From PBB1 sp046154125 (GTDB lineage Bacteria; Pseudomonadota; Gammaproteobacteria; Burkholderiales; Burkholderiaceae_C), in contig JBJXEJ010000182.1 of assembly GCA_046154125.1 (NCBI GenBank), positions 1 to 57,866 of the forward strand: a stretch of 57,866 nucleotides of DNA, written 5' to 3'. Numbering within the stretch: position 1 is the stretch's first letter; each line of letters opens with the position of its first letter. Below, in pieces: positions 44,584 through 55,647 of this stretch. A program made the position numbers and the translations under genes. The notes below the pieces were generated by a model. It made no database searches. It was given only the letters and a program-made list of their open reading frames with translations, and had not been told where the DNA came from.

Positions 44584-46497
44584 ATGGCTGTCTTCTCCCT
44601 CTCCAACGCCCACCTGGCTTTCGGCCACGTGGCCCTGCTCGACAACGCGGCGTTCTCGCTCGACGCGGGTGAACGTCTTGGCCTGATCGGCCGCAACGGC
44701 GCCGGCAAGTCGTCGATGCTGAAAATCATCGCCGGCCTCGAAAAGCTCGACGATGGCCTGCTGCAGATGACGCAGGGCGTGCGCATCTGCTACGTGCCGC
44801 AGGAGCCGCAGTTCGACCCCGGCCACACGGTGTTCGACGCGGTCAGCGAAGGCGTGGCCGAGGCGCGCGCGGTACGCCAGGCGTATGAAGAGCACGCCGA
44901 CGGCGTCGACCTCGACGCACTGCAGACGCGCATCGAGGCGCTCGACGCTTGGAACTGGGAACAACGCGTCGACACCACGCTGGCGCAGTTGCACCTGGAC
45001 GGCACGCGCGAGATCGGGCAACTGTCCGGCGGCATGAAGAAGCGCGTCGCGCTGGCGCAGGCGCTGGTCGCAGTGCCCGACGTGCTGCTGCTCGATGAGC
45101 CGACCAATCACCTCGATCTCGATTCAATCGCGTGGCTGGAGGAACTTCTGCGCGGCTTCAAGGGCAGCGTGATGCTGATCACCCATGACCGGGCGTTCCT
45201 CGATGGCGTGGCCACCCGCATCATCGAACTCGACCGCGGGATCATCCGCAGCTACCCAGGCAATTTCAGCGCCTACGAAAAGCTGAAGGAAGACCAGCTC
45301 GCGTCCGACGCGCTCGCCAACGCACGCGCCGACAAGCTGCTGGCGCAAGAAGAAGTCTGGATTCGCAAGGGTGTCGAGGCGCGCCGCACGCGCAGCGTTG
45401 CGCGCATCCAGCGGCTGGAGGTGTTGCGCGATCAGCGCCAGAAGCGACGTGATTCGCTCGGCCAGGTGCGCCTCGAGGTCGACTCGGGCGCGCCCAGCGG
45501 CAAGATCGTCGGCGAACTGCGTGATGTGACGCTGCAGTTCAATGACCATGCGACGCCGAAGCTGATCGTCAAGGACTTCAGCGCGACCATCCTGCGCGGC
45601 GACAAGGTCGGCCTGATCGGGCCGAACGGCGCCGGCAAGACGACGCTGCTGAAGCTGATCCTGGGCGAGCTGCAACCCGACAGCGGCAGCGTGCGCCAGG
45701 GCAGCAAGATCGAGGTCGCGTACTTCGATCAGATGCGCAGCACGCTGAACCTCGACGCGACGCTCGCCGACACGATCAGTCCGGGCAGCGAATGGGTCGA
45801 GTTCGCCGGCCAGCGCAAGCACGTGATGAGCTATCTGAACGACTTCCTGTTCTCGCCCGAGCGCGCCAACTCGCCGGTGCGCACGCTCAGCGGCGGCGAG
45901 CGCAACCGCGTGCTGCTGGCCCGACTGTTCGCCTTGCCGGCCAACGTGCTGGTGCTCGACGAGCCGACCAACGACCTCGACATCGACACGCTCGAACTGC
46001 TCGAGGAACTGCTGCAGGCCTACAAGGGCACGGTCTTCCTGGTGAGCCACGACCGGCGCTTCCTCGACAACGTGGTCACCAGCACCATCGTGTGGGAAGG
46101 CGACGAATCGCCGGGCCAGTGGCGCGAGTACGAAGGCGGCTACGAGGACTGGAAGATCCAGCGCGACCGGGCGCAGGCGCTGCGCGCGCAAGCGGCGCGA
46201 GCAGCCAAGGGCAAGGACACCCCACCCGCCAGGCCCGCGTCGGCGCCCGCCGTCGTCGCGACTCCCGCAACCCCCAAGCCCCGCAAGCTCAGCTACAAGG
46301 AGCAGCGCGAGCTCGACGAACTGCCCGGCCGAATCGAGGCGCTCGAAGCCGAGCAGGTGAAGCTGGCGACGCTGCTCGCCGATCCTGATGCCTACACCCG
46401 CGATCCGAAAGGCATCGCAACCGCGCAGGCGCGGGTCGCGAAGATCGATGACGAACTGCTGATCACGATGGAGCGCTGGGAACTGCTGCAGCGCTGA
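44584..46497 (+). CDS. uup: ABC-F family ATPase Uup
   Basis: A 637-residue soluble ABC-F protein with two ATPase modules and no membrane segment. Walker A motifs are GRNGAGKSS and GPNGAGKTT; signatures are LSGGMKKRVALAQA and LSGGERNRVLLARL. The interdomain linker and a C-terminal coiled coil (roughly residues 570-637) are typical of Uup. Uup suppresses transposon excision and acts at the ribosome or on branched DNA. The ATG at 44584 (MAVFSLSNAHLAFG) matches the family N-terminus. Confidence 0.93.
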   Translation: MAVFSLSNAHLAFGHVALLDNAAFSLDAGERLGLIGRNGAGKSSMLKIIAGLEKLDDGLLQMTQGVRICYVPQEPQFDPGHTVFDAVSEGVAEARAVRQAYEEHADGVDLDALQTRIEALDAWNWEQRVDTTLAQLHLDGTREIGQLSGGMKKRVALAQALVAVPDVLLLDEPTNHLDLDSIAWLEELLRGFKGSVMLITHDRAFLDGVATRIIELDRGIIRSYPGNFSAYEKLKEDQLASDALANARADKLLAQEEVWIRKGVEARRTRSVARIQRLEVLRDQRQKRRDSLGQVRLEVDSGAPSGKIVGELRDVTLQFNDHATPKLIVKDFSATILRGDKVGLIGPNGAGKTTLLKLILGELQPDSGSVRQGSKIEVAYFDQMRSTLNLDATLADTISPGSEWVEFAGQRKHVMSYLNDFLFSPERANSPVRTLSGGERNRVLLARLFALPANVLVLDEPTNDLDIDTLELLEELLQAYKGTVFLVSHDRRFLDNVVTSTIVWEGDESPGQWREYEGGYEDWKIQRDRAQALRAQAARAAKGKDTPPARPASAPAVVATPATPKPRKLSYKEQRELDELPGRIEALEAEQVKLATLLADPDAYTRDPKGIATAQARVAKIDDELLITMERWELLQR

Positions 46498-46515
46498 CGC
46501 TCCGCGCCTGGAGGG

Positions 46516-47274
46516 TCAGCGGCCCAGCGTGCCGAACCAGCTGTCGAGCAGCGCATCGGGGTGAGATCGGCTGACGATGAGTCCCGATTGCAGATACAGC
46601 GCGTTCAACAGACGCGAAGCACGCTCACGGTCGAAACCCGGCCAGGTGGCAATGTCGCGCAGATGATGGGGCTCGCGACGCAGTCGCTGCAACGCCGCCA
46701 GCATGGCGCCTGTGATGGCCATGTCGCCGGTCTGCAGCCCGTAGCTCACGCGGTACACAGCGGGACCGGCGATCTCCGGCAGCAGTTCGCGGCGCCCGCC
46801 ATGCAGGGCGAGTTCCCACAGCAGTGACCCGAGCGGATGCAGATCGGCGCTCGCTTCGTTGCCGGACCGCGCGTGGCGCGTCGTGCTGTCGCCGGGCGCC
46901 ACCCGCAACGCCGCTTCGATGTGCATGACCTGCAACTCGGGTTGGCGCAGCGCCAGCAGGGATTTGATCGGCACCGGACAGTGGGCCAACCGCTCATGGG
47001 GAAACACGGTCAAGGGCACCACCCGATCACCACATTGCAGGTGCACGGTGACCGGCTGAGCGTGGCGCACGCAGGCGGCCAGCACGTCCAGCGGCTCGGA
47101 GCGATGTTCGCGGTTGTCGCTGCGAAGATCGGCCAGCAGCGATGGATTCAGCGATGCCAGACTCGGGCTCACGATGCCGGGCGCGTTCGGTCCGTCCTGG
47201 CTCGGCAGGTACCGGCGGAAAAGGCTGGCCCGCATCAACTCGGGTTCACCGAAAGGAATGGTGGAGTCGAACAT
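46516..47274 (-). CDS. Hypothetical protein, possible C-terminal winged helix
   Basis: A 252-residue cytoplasmic protein that I do not recognise. The ATG at 47274 (MFDSTIPFGEPELMRASLFRRY) gives a plausible N-terminus. The central region is rich in short beta-like stretches (VTVHLQCGDRVVPLTVFP). The last ~60 residues (LRREPHHLRDIATWPGFDRERASRLLNALYLQSGLI) read like a helix-turn-helix or winged helix. It is convergent with uup and divergent from the EamA transporter, 135 bases from the latter, so it might regulate that gene (inference). Confidence 0.65.
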   Translation of the reverse strand: MFDSTIPFGEPELMRASLFRRYLPSQDGPNAPGIVSPSLASLNPSLLADLRSDNREHRSEPLDVLAACVRHAQPVTVHLQCGDRVVPLTVFPHERLAHCPVPIKSLLALRQPELQVMHIEAALRVAPGDSTTRHARSGNEASADLHPLGSLLWELALHGGRRELLPEIAGPAVYRVSYGLQTGDMAITGAMLAALQRLRREPHHLRDIATWPGFDRERASRLLNALYLQSGLIVSRSHPDALLDSWFGTLGR

Positions 47275-47409
47275 GGAAATCGCTGAAAAACCGGGTTGTA
47301 GCCAACGGCTATTTCTGTTTCTCGTTGTATCAGGTTCGATAGACCGCTTGCGCAAGTACGGATTGACTGCCCCGTTGCCCAACCGTGTGAGTTTGTCTTC
47401 GTAGACTGG

Positions 47410-48342
47410 GTGCTCGATGTCCTGCCTCTGCCCATCTTGAATTCCTCTGCCGCTGTCGAAGTCCGAGGCCTCTGGCTGGGGTTGCTGGGTGTCGTCATCT
47501 TTGCAATGACCTTGCCGATGACCCGCCTGGCGGTCGGGCCGGCGAGCGATCCGCAGCTGTCGCCGTGGTTCGTGACCGCAGGCCGGGCCGCGCTGTCCGG
47601 CTTGATGAGCGTGGCCTACCTGGCGGCGACCGGTGCTCCGCGTCCGCGACGTCGGCACGTTGGCGGCCTCACGGTGTGCGCCCTGGGCACGGTGGTCGGC
47701 TTCCCGCTGTTCCTCGGCCTGGCGCTGAGGGATGTCGATGCCATGCATGCTGCCGTCGTCAGCGGCGTGCTGCCGTTGGTCACCGCAGTGGTGGCGGCGC
47801 TGTACCTGCGGCAGCGGCCTTCCATGGCTTTCTGGGCTTGCGCGGGCATTGGCTGCGGGCTCGTGCTGGCATTCGCCGCTTACCAGGGGTCCGGCCGGCT
47901 GCGTGCCGCGGACGGCTTGCTGTTGCTGGCGATCGTCAGCACCTCGCTGGCTTATGTGGCTGGCGCGCGGCTCTCGACGCAGATGCCGGCCGAACAGACG
48001 ATCTGCTGGGTGCTGGTCGGCAGCCTCCCCTTCACGCTGCCACTGATGATTGTGCTGTGGCCTGATCGGTCGGTGCGCTGGAGCGCCTGGGGCGGTTTTG
48101 CCTACGTCACCCTGTTCTCGATGTGGCTGGGCTTCTTCGCCTGGTACCGCGCGCTGGCGCTGGGCGGCACGGTGCGGGTCAGTCAGGTGCAGTTGGTCCA
48201 GCCGTTCCTCGCGTTGCTGTTCGCGGTGCCGGTGCTCGGCGAGCGGCTGGAGGGCAGCACCGTCGCGTTTTCGCTGCTGATGATCGCGGTCGTGCTCGTC
48301 AGCAAGCGCCTGTCGGTGGGTGCGGCACCGGTCCTGAAGTGA
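47410..48342 (+). CDS. EamA/DMT family transporter
   Basis: A ~310-residue inner-membrane protein with ten hydrophobic segments in two EamA repeats (GVVIFAMTLPMTRLA near the start and YRALALGGTVRVSQVQLVQPFLALLF in the second half). It belongs to the drug/metabolite transporter superfamily; the substrate is unknown. The first in-frame start is GTG at 47410; a TTG at 47437 (MNSSAAVEVRGLW) is an alternative. No strong ribosome-binding site marks either. Confidence 0.85.
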   Translation: MLDVLPLPILNSSAAVEVRGLWLGLLGVVIFAMTLPMTRLAVGPASDPQLSPWFVTAGRAALSGLMSVAYLAATGAPRPRRRHVGGLTVCALGTVVGFPLFLGLALRDVDAMHAAVVSGVLPLVTAVVAALYLRQRPSMAFWACAGIGCGLVLAFAAYQGSGRLRAADGLLLLAIVSTSLAYVAGARLSTQMPAEQTICWVLVGSLPFTLPLMIVLWPDRSVRWSAWGGFAYVTLFSMWLGFFAWYRALALGGTVRVSQVQLVQPFLALLFAVPVLGERLEGSTVAFSLLMIAVVLVSKRLSVGAAPVLK

Positions 48343-48631
48343 AGCAGCGCGAGTGCCGGCATTCGCGCGTCGGACCCATCTGTCGAAAAAGCGATCGCCC
48401 TGCTGCAGTCCACCGAGTGGGCCGCCGGCAGACCGAATTCCGGCCTCGCCGCCATCGCGCGGAGTCGTTCGCCAGGGCGCGATGCGCAGATTGGCGAGCC
48501 GGTGCCAGCCGCCGCGGGACGACCCGCGCTGAGAGTTCCGGCAACGGCATTCGTCCCGCCCGGTGGGCAACGGCAATGCGTGGTGCGGCCCGGCGATAAA
48601 CTGAAGCAGCGCTGCCCATCCACCGAATCCC

Positions 48632-49123
48632 ATGCCGTCTTCCGACATCCGCCTCGTGGCCCCGAGCGACGATCCGCTGATCGACATCACGCGTGGCATG
48701 TTCCGCGAGTACGCGCGCAGTCTGGATATCGATCTGTGCTTCCAGAACTTCGACGATGAAGTGGCCAGCCTGCCCGGCGCATACGTGCCACCGCACGGCC
48801 ACTTGCTCCTGGCTTTCGTCGATGGCGAACCGGCCGGTTGCGGTGCGTTCAGGCGGCTCGACGATGTCGATTACGCGAATGCCTGCGAAATGAAGCGCCT
48901 GTACGTGCGGCCGGCGTTTCGCCGATTCGGCCTCGGCCGGCTGCTGGCGCAGGCGCTGTTCGACGAAGCGCGCCATGCCGGGTACTCGACGGTGCTGCTC
49001 GATACGCTGGATGGCATGGAAGCTGCGCGCGGTCTGTACACCTCACTTGGTTTCGTCGAGATTCCGCCTTACTACTTCAGCCCGATCGCCGGCTCGCACT
49101 ACTTGAAAGCGGATCTGGACTGA
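48632..49123 (+). CDS. GNAT family N-acetyltransferase
   Basis: A 163-residue acetyltransferase with the acetyl-CoA binding motif A region LYVRPAFRRFGLGRLLAQALFDEA (R-x-x-G-x-G-R pattern) and motif B ARGLYTSLGFVEIPPYY. The substrate is unknown. The ATG at 48632 gives the usual family start. The 289 bases before it (48343-48631) hold no gene that I can support; a TAAACT at 48596 might be a -10 element. Confidence 0.87.
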   Translation: MPSSDIRLVAPSDDPLIDITRGMFREYARSLDIDLCFQNFDDEVASLPGAYVPPHGHLLLAFVDGEPAGCGAFRRLDDVDYANACEMKRLYVRPAFRRFGLGRLLAQALFDEARHAGYSTVLLDTLDGMEAARGLYTSLGFVEIPPYYFSPIAGSHYLKADLD

Positions 49124-49209
49124 TCCCGTCGCGACGCGGCGGATGGGTGCGGCGGCGTCGTTGGGATCGGCGCCCTTGTGAGCAGTCACCGATTACCGTC
49201 AGGAGCGCC

Positions 49210-50094
49210 ATGAGCGTCACCACCGCATCCTCAGACAGACCTGCCGCCGAAGGGACCTTCGAACTCCGTGCCGGCGCCCTCAGGCTCGCGCTGCGTGCCG
49301 ACCTCGGCGGATCGATCGCCGGGCTTTGGCACCGCGACACGCCCATCCTGCGCTCTACCGAACCCGGCGCGCTGACGGGTTCGCGGCAATCGGCCTGCTA
49401 TCCGCTGGTGCCGTATTCGAACCGGCTGGCCTATCGACAGTTTCAGTGGGATGGCCGCGACTACACGACGGCGACCAACTTTGACAACAGCCCCCACTCG
49501 GTTCACGGAGTCGGCTGGCTGCGTGTGTGGGATCCGGTTTCGCACGGCGCGACCGATGTGGTGCTGCGCTACCGACACGCGCCTGATGTGCACTGGCCGT
49601 TTGCGTTCGAGGCACGACAGTCTTTCACGCTGACGCCGCAGTCGCTGGGCGTTCGGCTGATCTTCACGAACACCGACGAGAGGGCGCAGCCGGTGGGCTT
49701 GGGCTGGCATCCGTATTTTCCGAAGCGTGAGCGCAGCCGGCTGCACATCGAGGTCAGCGATCGTTGGGAGTCCGACGCAACCGAGCTGCCGGTGCGCCAG
49801 GTCGCGCAGTCGGGCATTGATGGTGATGTGTCGCAGCTCGGCTTCGATCACTGCTTCGACGGCTGGAGTGGTCCGGCCCGCATCCGCGACGAGGCGTTCT
49901 CGCTGCGACTCAGTTCTGACCTGACGCACATGGTCGTCTACACGCCGGCGGACAAGTCGTACTTCTGTGTCGAGCCGGTCAGCCATGTGAGCAACGCAAT
50001 CCACATGGCCGACCCGGCCGCGCGGGGCCTGCGCACGCTGCTTCCGGGCGAGCGTTTCCAGGCGTCGATGACGCTGGAAGTGTCGGTGCCATGA
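49210..50094 (+). CDS. Aldose 1-epimerase family protein
   Basis: A 294-residue galactose mutarotase-like protein. Conserved parts are YPLVPYSNRLAYRQFQWDG, SVHGVGWLRVWDP (likely catalytic histidine in H-G-x-G), GLGWHPYFP and FCVEPVSHVSNAIH (glutamate in the C-terminal motif). It interconverts alpha and beta anomers of a sugar. The ribosome-binding site AGGAGCGCC precedes the ATG at 49210. It overlaps the SMP-30 gene by four bases, which suggests a shared sugar-oxidation role. Confidence 0.9.
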   Translation: MSVTTASSDRPAAEGTFELRAGALRLALRADLGGSIAGLWHRDTPILRSTEPGALTGSRQSACYPLVPYSNRLAYRQFQWDGRDYTTATNFDNSPHSVHGVGWLRVWDPVSHGATDVVLRYRHAPDVHWPFAFEARQSFTLTPQSLGVRLIFTNTDERAQPVGLGWHPYFPKRERSRLHIEVSDRWESDATELPVRQVAQSGIDGDVSQLGFDHCFDGWSGPARIRDEAFSLRLSSDLTHMVVYTPADKSYFCVEPVSHVSNAIHMADPAARGLRTLLPGERFQASMTLEVSVP

Positions 50095-51014
50095 GCACGG
50101 GCTCGAACCTTGTCTCGTCGATTGCAGCGGTGACCCCGGCTGTGACAACGCCGAGCTTGCTCGGCGAATCTCCGCTCTGGCATCCGCGCGAGCAGGTGCT
50201 TTACTACTGCGACATTCCAGGGCGCCGGCTCAACCGCTTCGACCCGCAGACCGGTGAGCTGTCGCACTGGAGCTTCTGCACTGAAGTGGCGAGTTGTGCA
50301 CCCATGCTCGACGGCGGCCTTCTGCTGGCAGCGCGCGACGGACTGTGGCGATTCGACACGATCACCGGCGCCCGCACCGAGCTGGCCGCACCACCCTACG
50401 ACGTGCGCACCGAGCGATTCAACGACGGCAAATGCGACCCGCAAGGGCGCTTCTGGGTCGGCACGATCTACGAGCCTCGCGATCCCGCGCTGGCAGCGCT
50501 TTACAGCTTCCGTCGCGGCAGTCTGACGAAGTGCGCTGACGGCATCACCGTGTCGAACGGACTCGCCTGGAGCCCTGACGGCAGGACGATGTACTGGAGT
50601 GATACCAAGGCGCACGTAATCTACGCATTGGACTTCGACCCGGCCTCCGGCGAGCTCAGCGGCCGCCGCGTGTTCCACCAGTTCCCTTCGAAGCGGTCTG
50701 ATCAATCGCTCGAAGCCTATGGTGGTCGTCCCGACGGCGCTGCCGTTGATGCAGCAGGCAATTATTGGGTCGCCATGTTCGAGGGGCAGCGCCTGCTATG
50801 CCTGTCACCCTTGGGCGCCATCGTGCAGGAGGTCTCGCTGCCAGTTCGCTGCCCGACGATGCCTTGTTTCGGAGCTGCTGATCTGAAGACGCTGTACGTC
50901 ACGACGGCGCGTGAGAAAAGACCCATCGAGGAATTGGCTGCGCAGCCGCTGGCGGGTTGTGTGCTGTCGATGCGCGTCGATGTGCCGGGCCTCCCCGCCC
51001 ACTTGTTCGGTTGA
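50091..51014 (+). CDS. SMP-30/gluconolactonase family lactonase
   Basis: A 307-residue six-bladed beta-propeller lactonase. The metal-binding residues are recognisable: glutamate in GESPLWHP, asparagine in ITVSNGLAWSPDGRTMYWSDT, and aspartate in PDGAAVDAAGNYWVAM. NDGKCDPQGRFWVGT is a family landmark. It hydrolyses sugar lactones. Its ATG overlaps the stop of the aldose epimerase gene (ATGA), so the pair may act successively in oxidation of an aldose such as arabinose, galactose or glucose (inference). Confidence 0.9.
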   Translation: MSTGSNLVSSIAAVTPAVTTPSLLGESPLWHPREQVLYYCDIPGRRLNRFDPQTGELSHWSFCTEVASCAPMLDGGLLLAARDGLWRFDTITGARTELAAPPYDVRTERFNDGKCDPQGRFWVGTIYEPRDPALAALYSFRRGSLTKCADGITVSNGLAWSPDGRTMYWSDTKAHVIYALDFDPASGELSGRRVFHQFPSKRSDQSLEAYGGRPDGAAVDAAGNYWVAMFEGQRLLCLSPLGAIVQEVSLPVRCPTMPCFGAADLKTLYVTTAREKRPIEELAAQPLAGCVLSMRVDVPGLPAHLFG

Positions 51015-51101
51015 GTCCGGCCGAGACTGCGGGCTCGCCGGTTCACGGCGCGCCGAACTCGACCTTGCAACGACCGGTCGTGAAACGTCTGGAACTCAGG
51101 G

Positions 51102-51131
51102 TTGAGGAGGCCACGGGTTTGCACGTATAAT
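51102..51131 (+). promoter_or_regulatory. Promoter of the ATP synthase operon
   Basis: TTGAGG (51102-51107) and a perfect TATAAT (51126-51131) are separated by 18 bases. Transcription would start at about 51138-51140, at the first possible atpI start codon (GTG at 51140). Confidence 0.75.
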
Positions 51132-51139
51132 CTGAGGCT

Positions 51140-51643
51140 GTGCTGAAAGCGTTTGTTACTCGCCCGATGACCGAAATGATCACCCGTGGTGTTGCGAATG
51201 CCGGTTTTGACGATGAGGCAGACGAACTTCCCATCCGTCCGCTGACGCGAGACGAAGCCGAGGCCTTGCGGGTCAAGAGCCCGCAGGTGTCACCGTGGCG
51301 AGTCATCGTGGCGCAGGTGTTGGTGGGCGGTGTGGTGACGCTGGGGGTCTGGGGGTTTTCTGACCAGCCGGGCGCCGTTCAATCGGCGCTCTACGGCGCC
51401 ATCGTGGCGGTGCTTCCGGGTGCCTTGTTGGCGCGGGGCATGACCAGCAGGCTGTCCAGTGTGTCGATCGGCTCCAGTGCCGTGAGCGTCATGCTGTGGA
51501 GCATGGTGAAGATAGGAGTTTCGATCGCCATGTTGATGCTGGCGCCGAAATTGGTTCAGTCCCTGAGTTGGCCGGCCCTGCTGGCGACGCTGGTGCTGTG
51601 CATGCAGATGTATTGGGTCGCTCTGCTTTGGCGCGGGCGTTGA
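51140..51643 (+). CDS. atpI: ATP synthase accessory protein AtpI
   Basis: A protein of up to 167 residues with four hydrophobic segments after an acidic N-terminal tail. It is a member of the AtpI family that assists assembly of the c-ring. The GTG at 51140 lies eight bases after the TATAAT, which would make a leaderless message. An internal ATG at 51167 (MTEMITRG) would give 158 residues with a normal short leader but no clear ribosome-binding site. It is the first gene of the atp operon. Confidence 0.85.
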   Translation: MLKAFVTRPMTEMITRGVANAGFDDEADELPIRPLTRDEAEALRVKSPQVSPWRVIVAQVLVGGVVTLGVWGFSDQPGAVQSALYGAIVAVLPGALLARGMTSRLSSVSIGSSAVSVMLWSMVKIGVSIAMLMLAPKLVQSLSWPALLATLVLCMQMYWVALLWRGR

Positions 51644-51670
51644 GAATTAGATCAGACAGGATTCAGTCAC

Positions 51671-52537
51671 ATGTCAGCTGAAGGTCACGCGCTCACTTCT
51701 GGTGAATACATCGTTCACCACCTGACCCATATGTCAACCGACGGCCGGAAACCTGCTGGCTTGGTTGATTTCTCTATCGTCAATTACGACTCCATCATTT
51801 TCTCGACACTTCTCGGCGTGCTGGGCTGCTTCCTGTTGTGGCGAGCCGCAAGCAAGGCGACGTCCGGTGTGCCTGGGCGTTTTCAGGCTGCGGTCGAGAT
51901 CCTGTTCGAGATGGTCGAGAGTCAGGCCAAGGGTATCGTCCACAACGCCAACAGCCGCAAGTTGGTTGCACCGCTGGCCTTGACGGTCTTTGTTTGGATA
52001 TTCCTGCTCAACGCGATGGATCTGCTCCCCGTTGATCTGCTGCCCTTGATCTGGGAAAAGATCTATGGCGCAGCGGGCGGGAATCCGCACCATGCATTCC
52101 TGCGGGTGGTTCCTACCGCCGATCTGTCCATCACGATGGGCCTGTCGGTGGGCGTGTTGATCACCTGCCTAGTCTACAACGTGAAGATCAAGGGTGTCGG
52201 CGGCTGGGTACACGAGTTGTTCGCAGCGCCGTTCGGGAATCATTGGGCTCTGTATCCGTTCAATTTCGCGATGCAGATGGTCGAGTTCGTTGCCAAGACG
52301 GTGTCGCACGGCATGCGGCTGTTCGGCAACATGTATGCGGGTGAGTTGATCTTTCTGCTCATCGCGTTGTTGGGCGGCGCGTTCACCTTGTCGCTCGGCG
52401 GGTTTGCGTTGGCGGCCCTTCACATTCTCGCGGGCACCGTCTGGGCCATCTTCCACATCCTGATCATCACGTTGCAAGCCTTCGTGTTCATGATGTTGAC
52501 GCTGGTCTATGTCGGGCAGGCCCACGAGACGCATTGA
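51671..52537 (+). CDS. atpB: ATP synthase F0 subunit a
   Basis: A 288-residue inner-membrane subunit that forms the proton half-channels against the c-ring. The essential arginine is in the conserved helix SHGMRLFGNMYAGELIF. The N-terminal segment (GEYIVHHLTHMS) and the C-terminal helix ending YVGQAHETH match beta-proteobacterial AtpB. It lies 27 bases after atpI and 47 bases before atpE. Confidence 0.96.
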   Translation: MSAEGHALTSGEYIVHHLTHMSTDGRKPAGLVDFSIVNYDSIIFSTLLGVLGCFLLWRAASKATSGVPGRFQAAVEILFEMVESQAKGIVHNANSRKLVAPLALTVFVWIFLLNAMDLLPVDLLPLIWEKIYGAAGGNPHHAFLRVVPTADLSITMGLSVGVLITCLVYNVKIKGVGGWVHELFAAPFGNHWALYPFNFAMQMVEFVAKTVSHGMRLFGNMYAGELIFLLIALLGGAFTLSLGGFALAALHILAGTVWAIFHILIITLQAFVFMMLTLVYVGQAHETH

Positions 52538-52584
52538 TCTCGTTTTTTCTCTCACTCGTTTTCTTTTTCACCACAGGAATCATC

Positions 52585-52848
52585 ATGGAACTCATTGGTC
52601 TCGTCGCGGTTGCCGCAGGTCTCATCATCGGTCTGGGCGCCATGGGTGCTTGTATCGGCATCGGCGTCATGGGCAGCAAGTACCTCGAGTCGGCCGCGCG
52701 CCAACCCGAACTGATGGGTGAGCTGCAAACCAAGATGTTCCTGCTGGTCGGTCTGATCGATGCATCCTTCATCATCGGTACTGGTATCGCTCTGTGGTTC
52801 ACGACGGCCAACCCGTTCCTGGCTCAGCTCGCCAACCTGCCGAAGTAA
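52585..52848 (+). CDS. atpE: ATP synthase F0 subunit c
   Basis: An 87-residue hairpin of two membrane helices that forms the rotor ring. The proton-binding aspartate is in LVGLIDASFIIG of the second helix, and the polar loop is ARQPEL. The glycine-rich first helix AAGLIIGLGAMGACIGIG is typical. The ATG at 52585 (MELIGLVAVAAG) was chosen over an in-frame ATG at 52534 because it has an AGGAA ribosome-binding site and gives the standard length. Confidence 0.97.
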   Translation: MELIGLVAVAAGLIIGLGAMGACIGIGVMGSKYLESAARQPELMGELQTKMFLLVGLIDASFIIGTGIALWFTTANPFLAQLANLPK

Positions 52849-52937
52849 TTCGTGCCGAAGCGCGCCAACCGCGCGCCAGTTCATCGGCCCGAATTGCTCG
52901 GGTCTGTTGACCCCGCCACCCTGATTGAGGCATCAAC

Positions 52938-53408
52938 GTGAGCATCACCGCGACATTCATCATTCAGATGATCGTGTTTCTGATCCTGGTCGGATTCACG
53001 ATGAAGTACATCTGGCCACCGATCACCGCCGCTCTCGACGCGCGTGCTCAAAAAATCGCTGACGGTCTGTCGGCTGCCGACAAGGCCAAGGCCGAGTTGA
53101 ACACCGCGAACAAGCGCGTCGAAGAGCAGCTCTCTGCTGCCCGCACCGATGCTGCTCAACGATTGGCAGATGCCGAGCGGCTTGCGCAGTCGATGGTGGA
53201 GGAAGCCAAGACTCGCGCCAACGACGAAGGCTCGAAGATCGTCGCCGCCGCGAAAGCCGAGGCCGAGCAGGAGGCGATCAAGGCGCGCGAAATCCTTCGC
53301 GAGCAGGTCGCGATGCTCGCCGTCAAGGGTGCCGAACAGATCCTTCAGCGTGAAGTCAACGTCAGCGTGCATGCCGACTTGCTGAACCGCTTGAAGGTCG
53401 AGCTGTGA
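52938..53408 (+). CDS. atpF: ATP synthase F0 subunit b
   Basis: A 156-residue peripheral stalk subunit with one N-terminal membrane helix (about residues 5-25) and a long charged, alanine-rich coiled coil. The length equals that of E. coli subunit b (156). The conserved start is SITATFIIQMIVFLILV. It holds the F1 head against rotation with subunit delta. Confidence 0.96.
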   Translation: MSITATFIIQMIVFLILVGFTMKYIWPPITAALDARAQKIADGLSAADKAKAELNTANKRVEEQLSAARTDAAQRLADAERLAQSMVEEAKTRANDEGSKIVAAAKAEAEQEAIKAREILREQVAMLAVKGAEQILQREVNVSVHADLLNRLKVEL

Positions 53409-53440
53409 TCGCTCGCGATCCATCGTCGGAGAACTGATCC

Positions 53441-53974
53441 ATGGCTGAACTCGCCACCCTGGCCCGGCCTTATGCCGAAGCCTTGTTCGATGTCGCTGCC
53501 CAGGGCGATGTGAAAGCGGTGTCGCAACAAATCGACGCTCTGGCCGCGATTGCCGGCAACGATCAGTTGCGTCAGTTCGCTGCCAGCCCGAAGGTCAGCG
53601 CCGAACAGGTGTTCGAGTTGATCTCCTCGGTCGTCAAGACGCCGTTGTCCGCGCCGATGAAGAACTTCCTTACCACCGTGATCGACAACGGTCGGCTGAC
53701 GGTGTTACCGGAAATCGCTTCGCAGTTTCACGCGCTGGCCAATGCTGGGGCCGGTGTGTCCGACGCAACGGTTTTCAGCGCGTTTCCGATCGACGCAGCA
53801 CAGTTGACCGATGTTGTCGCGACCCTGGAAAAGCGCTTCGCCCGCAAGTTGAATGTCACCGTGCAACTTGAGCCCGCGCTGATCGGCGGCATCCGTGTCG
53901 TCGTCGGCGACGAGGTGATGGACACCTCGGTGAAAGCGCGTCTTGAACAAATGCGGGTGGCGCTGACGGCCTGA
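53441..53974 (+). CDS. atpH: ATP synthase F1 subunit delta
   Basis: A 177-residue subunit, the same length as in E. coli, that links the b-stalk to the top of the alpha3beta3 head. Family features are LARPYAEALFDVA at the N-terminus and PALIGGIRVVVGDEVMDTSVKARLEQM at the C-terminus. It lies 32 bases after atpF and 89 bases before atpA. Confidence 0.96.
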   Translation: MAELATLARPYAEALFDVAAQGDVKAVSQQIDALAAIAGNDQLRQFAASPKVSAEQVFELISSVVKTPLSAPMKNFLTTVIDNGRLTVLPEIASQFHALANAGAGVSDATVFSAFPIDAAQLTDVVATLEKRFARKLNVTVQLEPALIGGIRVVVGDEVMDTSVKARLEQMRVALTA

Positions 53975-54063
53975 GGGTCTTCTACGTCGCTCCGAAACAT
54001 CCACGTCATTCATTCTGACGCGCGGCACGCCGATCGCGTGAACGCACAGACAGGAGAGAACTC

Positions 54064-55617
<1,554 letters not shown>

Positions 55618-55647
55618 CGCGCTCTAGAAACATCCAGGAGCTTCGTC

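Noticed and set aside
48343..48631. Small genes in the gap before the GNAT gene
   Set aside because: Open frames exist on both strands but have shadow composition and no ribosome-binding site; I see no RNA gene either.
46516..48699. A 727-codon minus-strand frame starting upstream of the unknown protein
   Set aside because: The part beyond 47274 is antisense to the EamA transporter and has shadow-type composition; only the part from the ATG at 47274 looks like protein.
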